Positions 1 to 8,454 of a stretch of DNA of 64,000 nt are shown here, piece after piece. Made by a program: the position numbers and the translations under genes. Each line of letters begins with the position of its first letter. Within the stretch, counting starts at the first letter, position 1. Under the pieces are notes generated by a model, which was given only the letters and a program-made list of their open reading frames with translations, was not told where the DNA came from and did not search any database. Origin of the DNA: WHSW01 sp963828755 (lineage in GTDB: Bacteria; Actinomycetota; Thermoleophilia; Solirubrobacterales; 70-9); the NCBI GenBank assembly GCA_963828755.1, contig CAWHFY010000024.1:88393-152392 (forward strand). The letters are read 5' to 3'.

Positions 1-2433
1 GCCTGGCGACTCCCGGGTCTGCCCGATCCGGTCAGCGCTGACCCGGAGGGGCAGCGCTTCCGGCTGTTCGAGGCCGCCGGCTCGCTGGTCGCAAACGCGT
101 CGCGATCGTGGCCGGTGGTGCTGCTGCTTGAAGACCTACACTGGGCGGACAGGCCGACCGCGCTGCTGCTGACGCACCTCGTGCGCTCGGTCCAGACGGA
201 GCGCGTGCTGGTCCTCGGCACCTATCGCGACACCGACCTGGCCGAGCCGCTTGCTTCCGCGCTTGCGGATCTGCGCCGCGAGCGGGCTCTCGAAAGGGTG
301 CGGCTCGGGAGCCTTCATCGGGGGGAGGTCGCGACGATGATCTCCGCGTGGCTCGGGCGCGCGCCGCCGACGCACTTCACGCACTCGCTTCACCGCGAGA
401 CCGAGGGCAACCCGTTCTTCATCGAAGAGGTCCTGTTCCACCTGAACGAGGCCGGCGCTGTCGGGCAGACCGAGTGGGGCCGCCTGGCCTCGTTCACCGA
501 ACTCGGGATACCCGATGGCGTGCGAGAGGCGATCGAGCGCCGCCTCGCCACGTTGTCGACGGCAGCGCGCCGGATCGTGACAATGGCTGCCGCGATCGGC
601 CGATCATTCTCGGTCGAGCTGCTCACGGCTCTGGCCGCGCTGCGCGGCGAGGAATTGCTGGAGGCGCTCGAAGAGGCCGCGCAGCATCGCATCATCGAGG
701 AGGAACCTGGTGCGCCTGAGCGCTACACATTCACCCACTCGCTGATCCGCGAGACCCTGTACGCGTCACTGAGCGGGCCCCGGCGAGTGGCGCTGCACCG
801 ACGCATCGGAGCGATCCTCGAGGAGCGGCACGCGAGCGACCGCGAACCGCCGCTGGGCGAGCTCGCTTACCACTTCGTCGAAGCCGCCGAGCCCGGAGCG
901 GCCGCCAAAGCCGTCGACTTCTCCCACGGCGCGGCCCAGCAGGCCCTCGCCGCGCTCGCGTATGAGGAGGCCGCCCGTCACTTCGACCGCGCGCTCTCGG
1001 CTTTCGATCTTTCGGAGCACACCGACGAATCGACTCACTGCAATCTGTGGCTCGGCCTCGGCGAGGCCCACAGCAAGGCGAGCGAATTCGATCAGAGCCG
1101 CGCCGCCTTCCAAGCAGCCGCGGAGCTCGCGCGGAGGGCGGGGCTCGGGGAGCACCTCGCGTACGCGGCTCTGGGTCTCGCCCGGGGCTGGATCGAGGAG
1201 GGCACCACCGACCCGGGGATCGTCGGCCTGCTGGAGGAGGCGCTCGCTGCGCTGCCGAAGACCGAAACGGCCCTCCGGGCGAGATTGCTCGGTCGCCTTG
1301 CCATGGAGCTGCACTTCTCGGACGAGCCCGCACGATGCCAGACACTGGCGCGACAGGCCGTCGCACTCGCGCGACGGGTCGGTGACCCGTCGACGCTTGC
1401 GTTCGCACTCAACGCCCACCACTGGGCGCAGCGCGGCCAAGATAAAGTCAGCGAGCTGCTCGCGATCGCTGAGGAGATCATCAACTGCGCGGAAGCATCC
1501 GCCGAGCCCGAGCTGGCACTGCAAGGCCACAGCTGGCGCCTCGTCGACCTCCTCGAGCTCGGACAGACCAATGAGATCGACGACGAGATCGACGCTTGTG
1601 GGAGCATCTCCGATCGCCTGGGCCAACCGTTCTATCGATCCTGGGCCGCTGGGCTGCACCCCATGCGAGCCCTCATGCAAGGCCGCTTCGACGACGCCGA
1701 GCGGCTCGCCACCGAAGCGCTCGCCGCAGCCGAGTCGGCATCCAACTGGAATGGGATAACTGCGTCCAGGGTCCAGCTCGCGTGGTGCTGGAAAGACGTT
1801 GGACGCGGCGCCGACCGAGCCGCCGAGGTCGAGCGCTTCGTACGTCACGAAGTGCTCACCCGCCCGCTGTCGTACGGCGCGGCCACGATGTGGAACGCCA
1901 ACCTGGCCCTGTTCATGGCCGAAGCCGGTCTCGAAGAGCAGGCGCGCGAGTATCTCGCCCGCGCGGCCGACTGCGACGACGCTGAGCTGACGCGAAACGT
2001 TGACGGGCGCAGCGCCGCAGCACTCGCCGCCGAGGCCTGCGCCCTGCTCAAAGAGAAACGGCTGGCGCTCCGGTTCTACGAACTGCTCCTGCCGCGCGAC
2101 GGCCTCTGCATCCTCGGCGGGCGCGGCGTCTACTTCCGGGGAGCGGCCGCACGCTACCTCGGACTACTCGCCGACACGCTTGACCGGCGCGAAGACGCAG
2201 TTCGCCACCACGAGCAGGCGCTGGCAACAAACCAGCAGGCGCATGCACCCCCATGGATCGCCCGCAGCCGACTCGAACTCGGCCGCGCGCTCCTGGTCCG
2301 AGGAGGGCCGGGAGACGAGCCACGCGCGATCGACGTGCTGGCCGAGGCCGAACAACAGGCGCGCGAGCTCGGGATGCAATCGCTAAGCGAGCAGGTCACG
2401 GTCGCACGCTCCGCGATCGGCGCCGCCGGCTAG
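1..2433 (+). CDS. AAA ATPase-domain regulator, C-terminal part (5' end outside window)
   Basis: The reading frame is open from base 1, so the gene begins upstream of the window. The visible part starts inside a STAND-type AAA ATPase. The Walker B strand VVLLLEDLHWAD is at about codons 38-49 and is followed by sensor-like GTYRDTDL. The next 250 residues are typical of the AAA_16 module, and the rest is alpha-helical and TPR-like to the end. No LuxR helix-turn-helix is present at the C-terminus, so any output domain (SARP, adenylate cyclase or similar) must be N-terminal and outside the window. Large ATPases of this type usually act as cytoplasmic signal-responsive regulators; the ligand is unknown. 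Family is well supported, role is inferred. Confidence 0.8.
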   Translation, partial: AWRLPGLPDPVSADPEGQRFRLFEAAGSLVANASRSWPVVLLLEDLHWADRPTALLLTHLVRSVQTERVLVLGTYRDTDLAEPLASALADLRRERALERVRLGSLHRGEVATMISAWLGRAPPTHFTHSLHRETEGNPFFIEEVLFHLNEAGAVGQTEWGRLASFTELGIPDGVREAIERRLATLSTAARRIVTMAAAIGRSFSVELLTALAALRGEELLEALEEAAQHRIIEEEPGAPERYTFTHSLIRETLYASLSGPRRVALHRRIGAILEERHASDREPPLGELAYHFVEAAEPGAAAKAVDFSHGAAQQALAALAYEEAARHFDRALSAFDLSEHTDESTHCNLWLGLGEAHSKASEFDQSRAAFQAAAELARRAGLGEHLAYAALGLARGWIEEGTTDPGIVGLLEEALAALPKTETALRARLLGRLAMELHFSDEPARCQTLARQAVALARRVGDPSTLAFALNAHHWAQRGQDKVSELLAIAEEIINCAEASAEPELALQGHSWRLVDLLELGQTNEIDDEIDACGSISDRLGQPFYRSWAAGLHPMRALMQGRFDDAERLATEALAAAESASNWNGITASRVQLAWCWKDVGRGADRAAEVERFVRHEVLTRPLSYGAATMWNANLALFMAEAGLEEQAREYLARAADCDDAELTRNVDGRSAAALAAEACALLKEKRLALRFYELLLPRDGLCILGGRGVYFRGAAARYLGLLADTLDRREDAVRHHEQALATNQQAHAPPWIARSRLELGRALLVRGGPGDEPRAIDVLAEAEQQARELGMQSLSEQVTVARSAIGAAG

Positions 2434-2627
2434 CGACGCCATTATGAACGGGAGCGGGCGGCGTCCACGGACGCCGCAGCCCGGACGGCGTCAGCGCTTC
2501 CGCGCCTTCCGCTTCCGCCGCCGCCGCGCACCCAACCGCGCACCGAACGCATCAGTTCGTGTGTCCTGGGAGGACCTAGCAGCACCCCTAGTTGGCTTGA
2601 ATAAGCCAGATCCTCTCCCGGGAACCG

Positions 2628-2669
2628 ATCATAATCCGCGTGTCGGGGGTTCGAGTCCCTCCTCCGGCA
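2628..2669 (+). tRNA. tRNA-Met/Ile(CAT)-like 3' half, fragment without 5' half
   Basis: From the anticodon loop (ATCATAA) onward the sequence reads as the 3' part of a tRNA. It has a T arm with GGGGG and CCCTC stems around TTCGAGT, then acceptor strand CTCCGGC and discriminator A at 2669. The matching 5' acceptor GCCGGAG and a D arm are absent from the preceding 80 bases, so this is not a complete gene. Such 3' tRNA ends are typical remnants of integrase attachment sites. The same anticodon arm recurs at 3632-3644. Confidence 0.55.
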
Positions 2670-2685
2670 TCGGAAACAGGCCCGC

Positions 2686-3557
2686 TCAGGCCGGATGACG
2701 GCAGTCGAGCGTGCCGTCGTACACCGACTGGCTCCACCACAGGAGCGAGCCGTCGAATACCGACTGGCTCCACCGCAGGCGCTGGCTTGGGCGCTCGTTC
2801 GACCACAGGTCCACCCAGGTGCACCTCCAGTCGCCCCGGTCGTCGGTGCCGCTGAGGAAGACTTCGCAACGCATCTGGTCAAGCTGCTCGGATGGTAGCC
2901 ATTTCGGGGTCAGCGCGGCGCGCCGTTTGACGGCGAGCAGGGTCAGGAACTGGACGAGCACGACCAGCGCGGCGAGATATTGGGCGTAGAACGCGAGCGC
3001 GCTGGCAAGGATGAAACCTACGCGGGTAGCGGGGGACGTTCGCTCGAACTCGCGTATGAAGAAGTAGGACGAGAGCACGACCAGCAGCACCACGAGCGCG
3101 TACGAACGCGCGGTCTGCTCGTAATGCACGAGGAAGGGGCTGAGCGCGAGCAACAGGCCGGCGACCAATCCCGCGGGGCGGCCGAACAACCTGGTCCCGA
3201 GCAGCACCATCACCGGCACCGCCAAGCGTCCCGAGCAGCACGGTCAGGCTGCGAAGGGCGATCTCCCCCGACCCGAACAGCTCTCTCCAGACGTAGAGCA
3301 GCGCGTAGTAGATGCCCATGTTCGGATCGCCGCCGCTGACGATGTCGCCGAGACGGCCCAGGTCGTTCGTGTAGTCGACACTCGCCGCCTCGTCCAACCA
3401 CACGCTCTTCGTCCCGAGGTGATACGCCGCCACCGCAGCCGGCGAGAATCGTCAACGCGACGATCGCGGGATCGATCCGACGAAGGGGTCCGTTACGAGC
3501 CCCCTCGCGGCTCGCTGCAGTCGGCGGCGGGGTTGTGTGCGTCCGCGGGTTGGGCAA
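2686..3557 (-). pseudogene. Truncated, frameshifted GT39-type membrane glycosyltransferase
   Basis: Three frame segments read in order as the N-terminal third of an ArnT/PMT-like (GT39) glycosyltransferase. There is a cytoplasmic leader, a first membrane helix around 3430, the loop motif SVWLDEAASVDYTNDLGRL with the catalytic-type Asp-Glu pair, and helices including GLLLALSPFLVHYEQTARSY and LALVVLVQFLTLLAVKRR. The frame changes near 3435 and 3225. After the fourth or so helix the similarity ends abruptly in an unrelated Trp-rich tail (SQSVFDGS, SQSVYDGT) that stops at 2686. Family members are 450 residues or longer, so the protein is truncated. It lies between a tRNA fragment and a repeated anticodon arm, which suggests rearrangement. 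The proposed TTG start at 3557 is uncertain. Confidence 0.6.
2714..2785. repeat. Two-copy 36-bp tandem repeat
   Basis: Copies at 2714-2749 and 2750-2785 share the core CCGACTGGCTCCACC and are roughly 80 percent identical. On the minus strand they encode a duplicated 12-residue unit (WSQSVFDGSL, WSQSVYDGTL) at the end of the glycosyltransferase remnant. Confidence 0.7.
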
Positions 3558-3631
3558 CGGTCGGCGGCATAAGCACCTGGACGGCTCTACGGAGCGGGAA
3601 ACGGCGGAGCGGCCGCAACCCCTGAGCCGGA

Positions 3632-3644
3632 ATCATAATCCGCG
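3632..3644. repeat. Second copy of the anticodon-arm 13-mer ATCATAATCCGCG
   Basis: This is an exact 13-base direct repeat of 2628-2640, in the same orientation and about 1 kb away. Here the preceding bases (CCGGA) can pair with the following TCCGC to form four of five anticodon-stem pairs. No T arm or acceptor stem follows. Together the two copies flank the broken glycosyltransferase. Confidence 0.5.
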
Positions 3645-3687
3645 GAGTCGGTGCGGTCGCTGCCGCTCGCCCAATAAGGTCTGGACG

Positions 3688-4332
3688 ATGAAGATCGGAA
3701 TCGCAGGCGGAGCGGGCAAGGTCGGGCGGCGGCTGATCCGGGCGCTGGTCGAGGCCGGCGACGAGGTCGCCTCGCTGGACCGCAATCCCGGGCACGCGGA
3801 CACCGTCCGCGAGGCCGGAGCGACGCCCGTCACCTGCGACCTCGAGCATGCCGGGCTGCCCGACATCGCAACGGCCATCGACGGGCTCGACGCCGTCGTC
3901 TTCGCCGTTGGCGCCGGGCCCGGCAGCGGCCCGGAGCCGAAATGGACGATCGACTACGCGGGCGCACTCAAGCTGATCGCCGCCTGCAAGCTCGCCGGCG
4001 TCCAGCGCTACGTCATGGTCAGCTCGATCGGCGCCGACCCGGACGCGTCCGGTGACGACACCTTCGCCGCCTACCTGCGCGCCAAGGGCCGGGCCGACGA
4101 GGACCTCCAACAGAGCGGCCTCGACTACACGGTGGTGCGCCCGACGAGCCTCACCGACGACCCGGGGACCGGGCGGGTCGAGGCGGGGGCGGCCGTCGAG
4201 CGCGGTCGGATCCCACGCGACGACGTGGCCGCGGTGCTCGCCGCGACGCTGAAGGCCGAGAACACGATCGGCAAGACCTTCGAGGTGACCTCCGGCGAGA
4301 CGCCGATCGACGAGGCGATCGCCGCCCTCTGA
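3688..4332 (+). CDS. Atypical SDR-family NAD(P)-binding oxidoreductase
   Basis: This 214-residue cytoplasmic protein has one Rossmann fold. The dinucleotide-binding glycine motif GIAGGAGKVGRRL is at residues 4-16. A central VVFAVGAG strand follows, then VSSIGA and a YLRAK (YxxxK) stretch, so the active-site Tyr/Lys pair may be intact. It resembles the NAD(P)H-binding a5/HSCARG-like group (PF13460), which includes reductases and redox-sensing non-enzymes. The start ATG at 3688 opens directly on the Rossmann strand; the upstream open frame is not protein-like. It stands alone, and a GC hairpin follows the stop. Substrate unknown. Confidence 0.85.
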   Translation: MKIGIAGGAGKVGRRLIRALVEAGDEVASLDRNPGHADTVREAGATPVTCDLEHAGLPDIATAIDGLDAVVFAVGAGPGSGPEPKWTIDYAGALKLIAACKLAGVQRYVMVSSIGADPDASGDDTFAAYLRAKGRADEDLQQSGLDYTVVRPTSLTDDPGTGRVEAGAAVERGRIPRDDVAAVLAATLKAENTIGKTFEVTSGETPIDEAIAAL

Positions 4333-4340
4333 GGCGCCCG

Positions 4341-4359
4341 GCCGCCGCGAGGCGGCGGC
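4341..4359 (+). terminator. GC hairpin after the SDR gene
   Basis: GCCGCCGC at 4341-4348 pairs with GCGGCGGC at 4352-4359 around a 3-nt loop, nine bases after the SDR stop. There is no clear U tract, so it is a candidate terminator only. Confidence 0.45.
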
Positions 4360-4467
4360 GCAAGCTCCCGCCGCAACCGGCCCGGCCGTCCCCGGCCGCC
4401 GATACGCTCGCGCCGCTCACAGGGCCGCATCCCGCGCGGCCCGAGCCAAACGAAGAGAGGGAGTGAC

Positions 4468-4822
4468 GTGAAGCTGATTGTCGGCATCGTGCGGCCGGAG
4501 AAGGCCAACGACGTGCTGGAGGCGCTCTACCGCGCCGAGGTACGCGGGGTCTCGATCACCCGGGTCCAGGGCCACGGCGGCGAGCTCGACCGAGTCGAGA
4601 CCTACCGCGGCACCACGGTCCAGGTCGGGCTCTCGGAGAAGGTCCGGTTCGAGGTCGCGGTCTCCGACGACTTCGTCGATACGACGATCGACGCGATCAC
4701 GCTCCGGCGCCCGCACCGGCGAGGTCGGTGACGGCAAGATCTTCGTGATGCCGATGGAGCGCGCGGTGCGGATCCGCACCGGCGAGACCGACCACGCAGC
4801 GGTCACCCCGGTCGGCCCATGA
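4468..4822 (+). CDS. glnK: P-II family nitrogen regulator (one frameshift)
   Basis: P-II proteins are small trimers that sense ATP/ADP and 2-oxoglutarate and gate Amt channels. Residues MKLIVGIVRPEKANDVLEAL match the P-II N-terminus. After a one-base frame change near 4705 the text continues as ARTGEVGDGKIFV, the classic C-terminal signature, and ends at 4822. The T loop is unusual: where most P-II proteins have RGAEYTV with the modifiable Tyr51, this one reads RGTTVQV. Uridylylation or adenylylation at that site therefore looks impossible. A strong GAGAGGGAG ribosome site precedes the ATG. The stop overlaps the amt start (ATGA), so the two are translationally coupled. Confidence 0.88.
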
Positions 4823-6129
4823 GCCTCCTCCCCACCGTGCTCGGCGCGGCCAAGATCGACACCGGCGACACCGCCTGGATGTTCGTCGCCACCGCGCTCG
4901 TGCTGATGATGACCCCGGCGCTCGGCCTCTTCTACGCCGGCCTCGTGCGCTCGAAGAACACCCTGAACACGTTCATGATGTGCATCGCCGCGATCGCGGT
5001 CGCCACCGTGACCTGGGCGGCGGTCGGCTACTCGTTCGCCTTCGACGAGGGCAACGGGATCATCGGCGGCTTCGGCCACGCCTTCCTGAACGGGGTCACG
5101 TTCGAGCCCCGCGACGGCCAGACGATCCCGCACCTCCTCTTCTTCGCGTTCCAGACGACGTTCTGCGTGATCACGACCGCGCTCGTCTCCGGCGCGGTGG
5201 TCGAGCGGATGCGCTTCGGGGCGTTCCTGATCTTCGCGACCCTGTGGTCGGTGCTCGTCTACGCGGTGCTCGCCCACTGGGCGTTCGGACCCGGCTGGCT
5301 GTTCGAGCGCGGCACGCTCGACTTCGCCGGCGGGATCCCGGTCGAGATGGGATCGGGCTTCTCGGCGCTCGCAGCCGCGCTGGTGGTCGGGGCGCGCAAG
5401 GACTACGGCCGCCTCGCGCTGCTTCCGCACAACGCCGTCTACGTGCTGGTCGGCGCAGGGCTCCTGTGGTTCGGGTGGTTCGGCTTCAACGGCGGTAGCG
5501 GCTTCAACACGGGGCAGAACTCGACCCTGGCGTTCGTCAACACCCTGCTCACGCCGGCCTGCACGCTGCTCGTCTGGTTCGCGCTCGACGCGATCCGGGG
5601 CCGGCGGGTGACCGCGATCGGCGCCGCGACGGCGATCATCGTCGGCTGCGTCGCGATCACGCCCGCGGGCGGCTTCGTCAGCCCCGGCTTCGCGATGCTG
5701 CTCGGGGCGCTCGCCGCGCTCCCCTGCTACGCCGTGCTCGTCTGGCGCGCCCGCACCCGGGTCGACGAGACGCTCGACGTGCTGGCCGCCCACGGCGTCG
5801 CCGGGTTCACGGGGATCCTGTTCATCGGCGTCTTCGCGCAGTTCTCTTGGAACGGCGTCGCCGACGGGCTTGCCTTCGGCGACGCGGGCCAGTTCGTCGA
5901 CCAGGCGCTCGCCGCGCTCGCCGCGCCGGCCTACGCGTTCGCGATGACCTATGTCCTGTTGCGGCTGATCGGCGCCCTGACGCCGCTGCGCTCGAGCTCC
6001 CGGGAGGAGTCGCAGGGCATGGACACGGTCCACCACGGCGAGGAGGCCTACGTCACCGGCGAGGGCGCGATCCTGGTCCTGCCCGAGGCCGGCCACGAGC
6101 CTCCAATCCGGGTCGCCGACCCCGGCTGA
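4819..6129 (+). CDS. amt: Ammonium transporter Amt, first twin-His replaced by Glu
   Basis: This 436-residue integral membrane protein moves ammonium and forms trimers gated by P-II. Eleven helices are visible, with GLFYAGLVRSKN, GWFGFNGGSGFNTG and DVLAAHGVAGFTG as family landmarks. In E. coli AmtB the pore twin histidines are in DFAGGTVVH and in VHGVCG. Here the first segment reads DFAGGIPVEMGSG, so the first His is Glu, while the second (AAHGVAG) is kept. Fungal Mep1/Mep3 carry the same His-to-Glu change. The C-terminus (DTVHHGEEAY) is the cytosolic P-II-responsive tail. It overlaps glnK by four bases. Confidence 0.93.
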   Translation: MSLLPTVLGAAKIDTGDTAWMFVATALVLMMTPALGLFYAGLVRSKNTLNTFMMCIAAIAVATVTWAAVGYSFAFDEGNGIIGGFGHAFLNGVTFEPRDGQTIPHLLFFAFQTTFCVITTALVSGAVVERMRFGAFLIFATLWSVLVYAVLAHWAFGPGWLFERGTLDFAGGIPVEMGSGFSALAAALVVGARKDYGRLALLPHNAVYVLVGAGLLWFGWFGFNGGSGFNTGQNSTLAFVNTLLTPACTLLVWFALDAIRGRRVTAIGAATAIIVGCVAITPAGGFVSPGFAMLLGALAALPCYAVLVWRARTRVDETLDVLAAHGVAGFTGILFIGVFAQFSWNGVADGLAFGDAGQFVDQALAALAAPAYAFAMTYVLLRLIGALTPLRSSSREESQGMDTVHHGEEAYVTGEGAILVLPEAGHEPPIRVADPG

Positions 6130-6165
6130 GCGGGGCCGGCGCGAGCCAGAGCGGTCAGCGCCCGC

Positions 6166-6384
6166 TCACCACTTGAGCTCGATCTCGAGCTCGCGCTCGT
6201 CCGTCTCGACCTCGAGCTCGACCTTCATCTGCACCTCGTCGGCGACATGGACTGTGATCCTCATCCCGCCCTGCTCGAACTCGACCTCGTTGTTGCGGGC
6301 GAGCATGTCGGCGAGCGCGTGCAGCTTTGCCGCTGCCTCCTCGCGCTTGAGGGTCTCCTTGCGCTCGATTTCGATGATGTCCAT
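6166..6384 (-). CDS. Amphi-Trp domain protein
   Basis: This 72-residue protein begins MDIIEIERKETLKREEAAAK and ends in alternating charged/hydrophobic strands with a terminal Trp (ELEIELKW). That pattern matches the amphi-Trp domain, a small module of unknown function found in archaea and actinobacteria. A helical first half (LHALADMLARNNE) is followed by two amphipathic beta strands. An AAGGAGT-like ribosome site lies just upstream of the ATG at 6384. It is convergent with amt and close to the lipid-kinase gene on the same strand. No enzymatic residues are visible. Confidence 0.8.
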   Translation of the reverse strand: MDIIEIERKETLKREEAAAKLHALADMLARNNEVEFEQGGMRITVHVADEVQMKVELEVETDERELEIELKW

Positions 6385-6407
6385 ACGGACTCCTTCCGTG
6401 GGTTGTG

Positions 6408-7724
6408 TCAGTGACCGGTTGACGGCTTGTGGGGGCGCCGCTGCGACGCCGCATCGGGACGCTGGCCGGCGGCGATCCGAACGAGCGTGCGAACGCCGTC
6501 CGCAACGCCGTCCGGCATCGCCGCGGAGGGCGAGGCGCCGGGGTGCGCAGGCGCGATTCGCGCCCGCAGGACCAGCGGGCGGATGGCGAACCGGAGCGGG
6601 GGCTCGAGCCTCATCGCCTCGCCGTCGACACCGGCCGCGATGGAGCCGTCCGCCTCGACCTCGAAGTCCGGCGCCGACCACTCGCGCCAGGGGCGCTGCA
6701 GGAAGCGCCCATCGCCGCGCACCGCCGGCGTCGACACGACCGTGACCCCGAGCAGCCCGTCGTCGATCCGCGGCCGGGTTCCGGAGCCAACCGCCCTGCC
6801 AAGGCGGTAGCGGTTGTTCGAGACGAGGATCGCGAGGCCGCCCAAGTGCTCGTGACCGCCCGGGCTGGTCCAGCGCATCGGCGCCTGCTCGGCCTCGGGC
6901 CCGAGCGCCTCCGGCAGCGTGTCGAGGATCGTGCGCAGCTTCGCGTCGCGATAGCCCTCGCGCTGAACCGCTTCGGCGTACAGGCCCAGTGAGACGTTGT
7001 TGACGAAGACGAGACCGTTGACCTCCGCCAGGTCGACCCGGCGCTCACCGCCCGCGTAGGCGTCGAGGGCGCCGACGACGTCGTCGCGATCGACGCCGAG
7101 GTCGAGTGCGAAGTGGTTGCGGGTCCCCGCCGGGACACAGACATAGGGCAGGTCGTGCTCGGCGGCGAGGGCCGCGACGATCGCCTGCGAGCCGTCGCCG
7201 CCGGCCATTCCGAGGGCGTCGGCGCCGCCATCGATTTCCGCCTGCACGAGCTCGCGCAGGTCGGCGCCCCGGGTCAGCTCGATCGGCGTGATGCCGCGCG
7301 CACGAGCCTCGTCGGCGAGGTGGAACGTGGTCGCCTTGCCCCCTCCGGACTTCGGGTTGTAGAAGAGGACCGGGCGCTCAGGCGCGGGCGCGCGGGGCAG
7401 CGGGGTCCGGACGGCGTACGCCGCCTTGCTCGCCGCGAGGGTGCCGAGCAGCATCGCCGCGAGCACCGCCGCCTCCAGCCCCCTGCCGTCGAGGATGACC
7501 ACGAGCACGGTCGCGCCGATCGCCGCAACCGCGACGGCCGCGGCCAGCGCCCGCGGCGCACCGCGGTGCAGGAGCGCGTAGGTCCCAGCGCCCGCCGCGA
7601 TGGCGAGCAGGACGACGACGATCAGGCTCCCGGGAAAGCCCTCGATCGCCGCGTAGATGGCGAAGCCGATCGCCGCCGCCCCGAGCACGAGGGCGACGAT
7701 CGCCGCTACCCGAGCCCTGGTCAT
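6408..7724 (-). CDS. Diacylglycerol/sphingosine kinase-like lipid kinase with N-terminal membrane domain
   Basis: This 438-residue protein has about five hydrophobic segments in residues 5-115. A DAGK catalytic domain then starts at VLFYNPKSGGGKA (nucleotide loop) and continues with GMAGGDGSQAIVAA (GGDGT-like motif) and VPAGTRNHFALDLG. Family enzymes transfer phosphate from ATP to diacylglycerol or related lipids at the inner membrane face. The start at 7724 was chosen because it opens directly on the first helix. The gene is divergent from a PAP2 phosphatase only 14 bp away, so kinase and phosphatase may act on the same lipid. Lipid substrate unknown. Confidence 0.88.
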   Translation of the reverse strand: MTRARVAAIVALVLGAAAIGFAIYAAIEGFPGSLIVVVLLAIAAGAGTYALLHRGAPRALAAAVAVAAIGATVLVVILDGRGLEAAVLAAMLLGTLAASKAAYAVRTPLPRAPAPERPVLFYNPKSGGGKATTFHLADEARARGITPIELTRGADLRELVQAEIDGGADALGMAGGDGSQAIVAALAAEHDLPYVCVPAGTRNHFALDLGVDRDDVVGALDAYAGGERRVDLAEVNGLVFVNNVSLGLYAEAVQREGYRDAKLRTILDTLPEALGPEAEQAPMRWTSPGGHEHLGGLAILVSNNRYRLGRAVGSGTRPRIDDGLLGVTVVSTPAVRGDGRFLQRPWREWSAPDFEVEADGSIAAGVDGEAMRLEPPLRFAIRPLVLRARIAPAHPGASPSAAMPDGVADGVRTLVRIAAGQRPDAASQRRPHKPSTGH

Positions 7725-7738
7725 ATGATCGCCCTCGG

Positions 7739-8327
7739 ATGAGCCCGTTCGCCGAGCGTCCAATCGAGAGCCCGCAGCCCGGGCGCGGACCCGCGTGGCT
7801 CGCCGACGTGACCCGCCTCGACCTCGCGGTGTACGAGGCGATCGCGGCAACACCGAGCCCGACCCTCGACCGGGCGATGAACCGGCTCACGCGGGCCGCC
7901 GATCATTCGAAGCTCTCGCTGGCCGCCGCCGCGGTGCTCGCGACTCGCGGGTGGTCCGGCGGGACGGCGCGCGGCCGGGACCGGGCTCGCCTCGCTCGCC
8001 GCCACCTCGGCGGTCGTGAACCTCGGCTTCAAACTGGCGGCCCGTCGACGGCGGCCACACGGCGAAGTTCCGCTCGCCCGCCAGGTGCCGATGCCGACCT
8101 CGCGCTCGTTCCCGTCCGGGCACAGCGCTGCAGCGTTCGCGTTCGCGACCGGCGTCGCCGACATCTCCCCCGCCGCCGCAATCCCGCTGCGGGCGCTCGC
8201 CGCCGTGGTCGCCTACTCGCGCGTGCACACCGGTGTCCACTTTCCCGGCGACGTGATCGCCGGGGCGCTCACCGGGGTCACGGTTGGCGAGCTCACCAGT
8301 CAGGGGATTCGGCGCACCTGGGCATAG
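7739..8327 (+). CDS. PAP2-family membrane phosphatase (one frameshift)
   Basis: The N-terminal segment (DVTRLDLAVYEAIAATPSPT) and the C-terminal segment are in different frames, joined by a one-base change near 7975. The rejoined protein carries all three PAP2 motifs: KLAARRRRP (KxxxxxxRP), SFPSGHSAAAFA (PSGH) and SRVHTGVHFPGDV (SRxxxxxHxxxD). PAP2 enzymes remove phosphate from phosphatidate, undecaprenyl pyrophosphate or similar lipids on the outer membrane face. It is divergent from the lipid kinase and is followed by a strong bidirectional hairpin. Confidence 0.85.
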
Positions 8328-8402
8328 CGACGCCATCCTCCCCCACCCTCGCCGCCGACGCAAACGGGGCCGCGTACGGGAGGATTAGGGGGCACATGCC
8401 AA

Positions 8403-8441
8403 CGCCGCCCGGCGGCGCCGATCGGGCGCGACCGGGCGGCG
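8403..8441. terminator. Bidirectional hairpin between PAP2 and acylase genes
   Basis: CGCCGCCCGG at 8403-8412 pairs with CCGGGCGGCG at 8432-8441, a perfect 10-bp stem, between two convergent genes. It is well placed to end transcription from both sides. Confidence 0.6.
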
Positions 8442-8454
8442 TCACACGAGCGGC

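Noticed and set aside
2590..2669. Complete tRNA ending at 2669
   Set aside because: The upstream 80 bases contain neither the partner acceptor strand GCCGGAG nor a D arm, so only the 3' half is present.
2588..2869. Minus-strand frame containing GGGTRTPDTRIM-like text
   Set aside because: This is the well-known false protein made by translating a tRNA in antisense; it covers the tRNA fragment.
4690..4740. Programmed ribosomal frameshift in the P-II gene
   Set aside because: There is no slippery heptamer or stimulatory structure, and similar shifts occur in many unrelated genes, so an indel is simpler.
4417..6096. 559-residue minus-strand frame opposite amt
   Set aside because: Charged, low-complexity translation caused by GC-rich codon bias; amt on the other strand has clear motifs.
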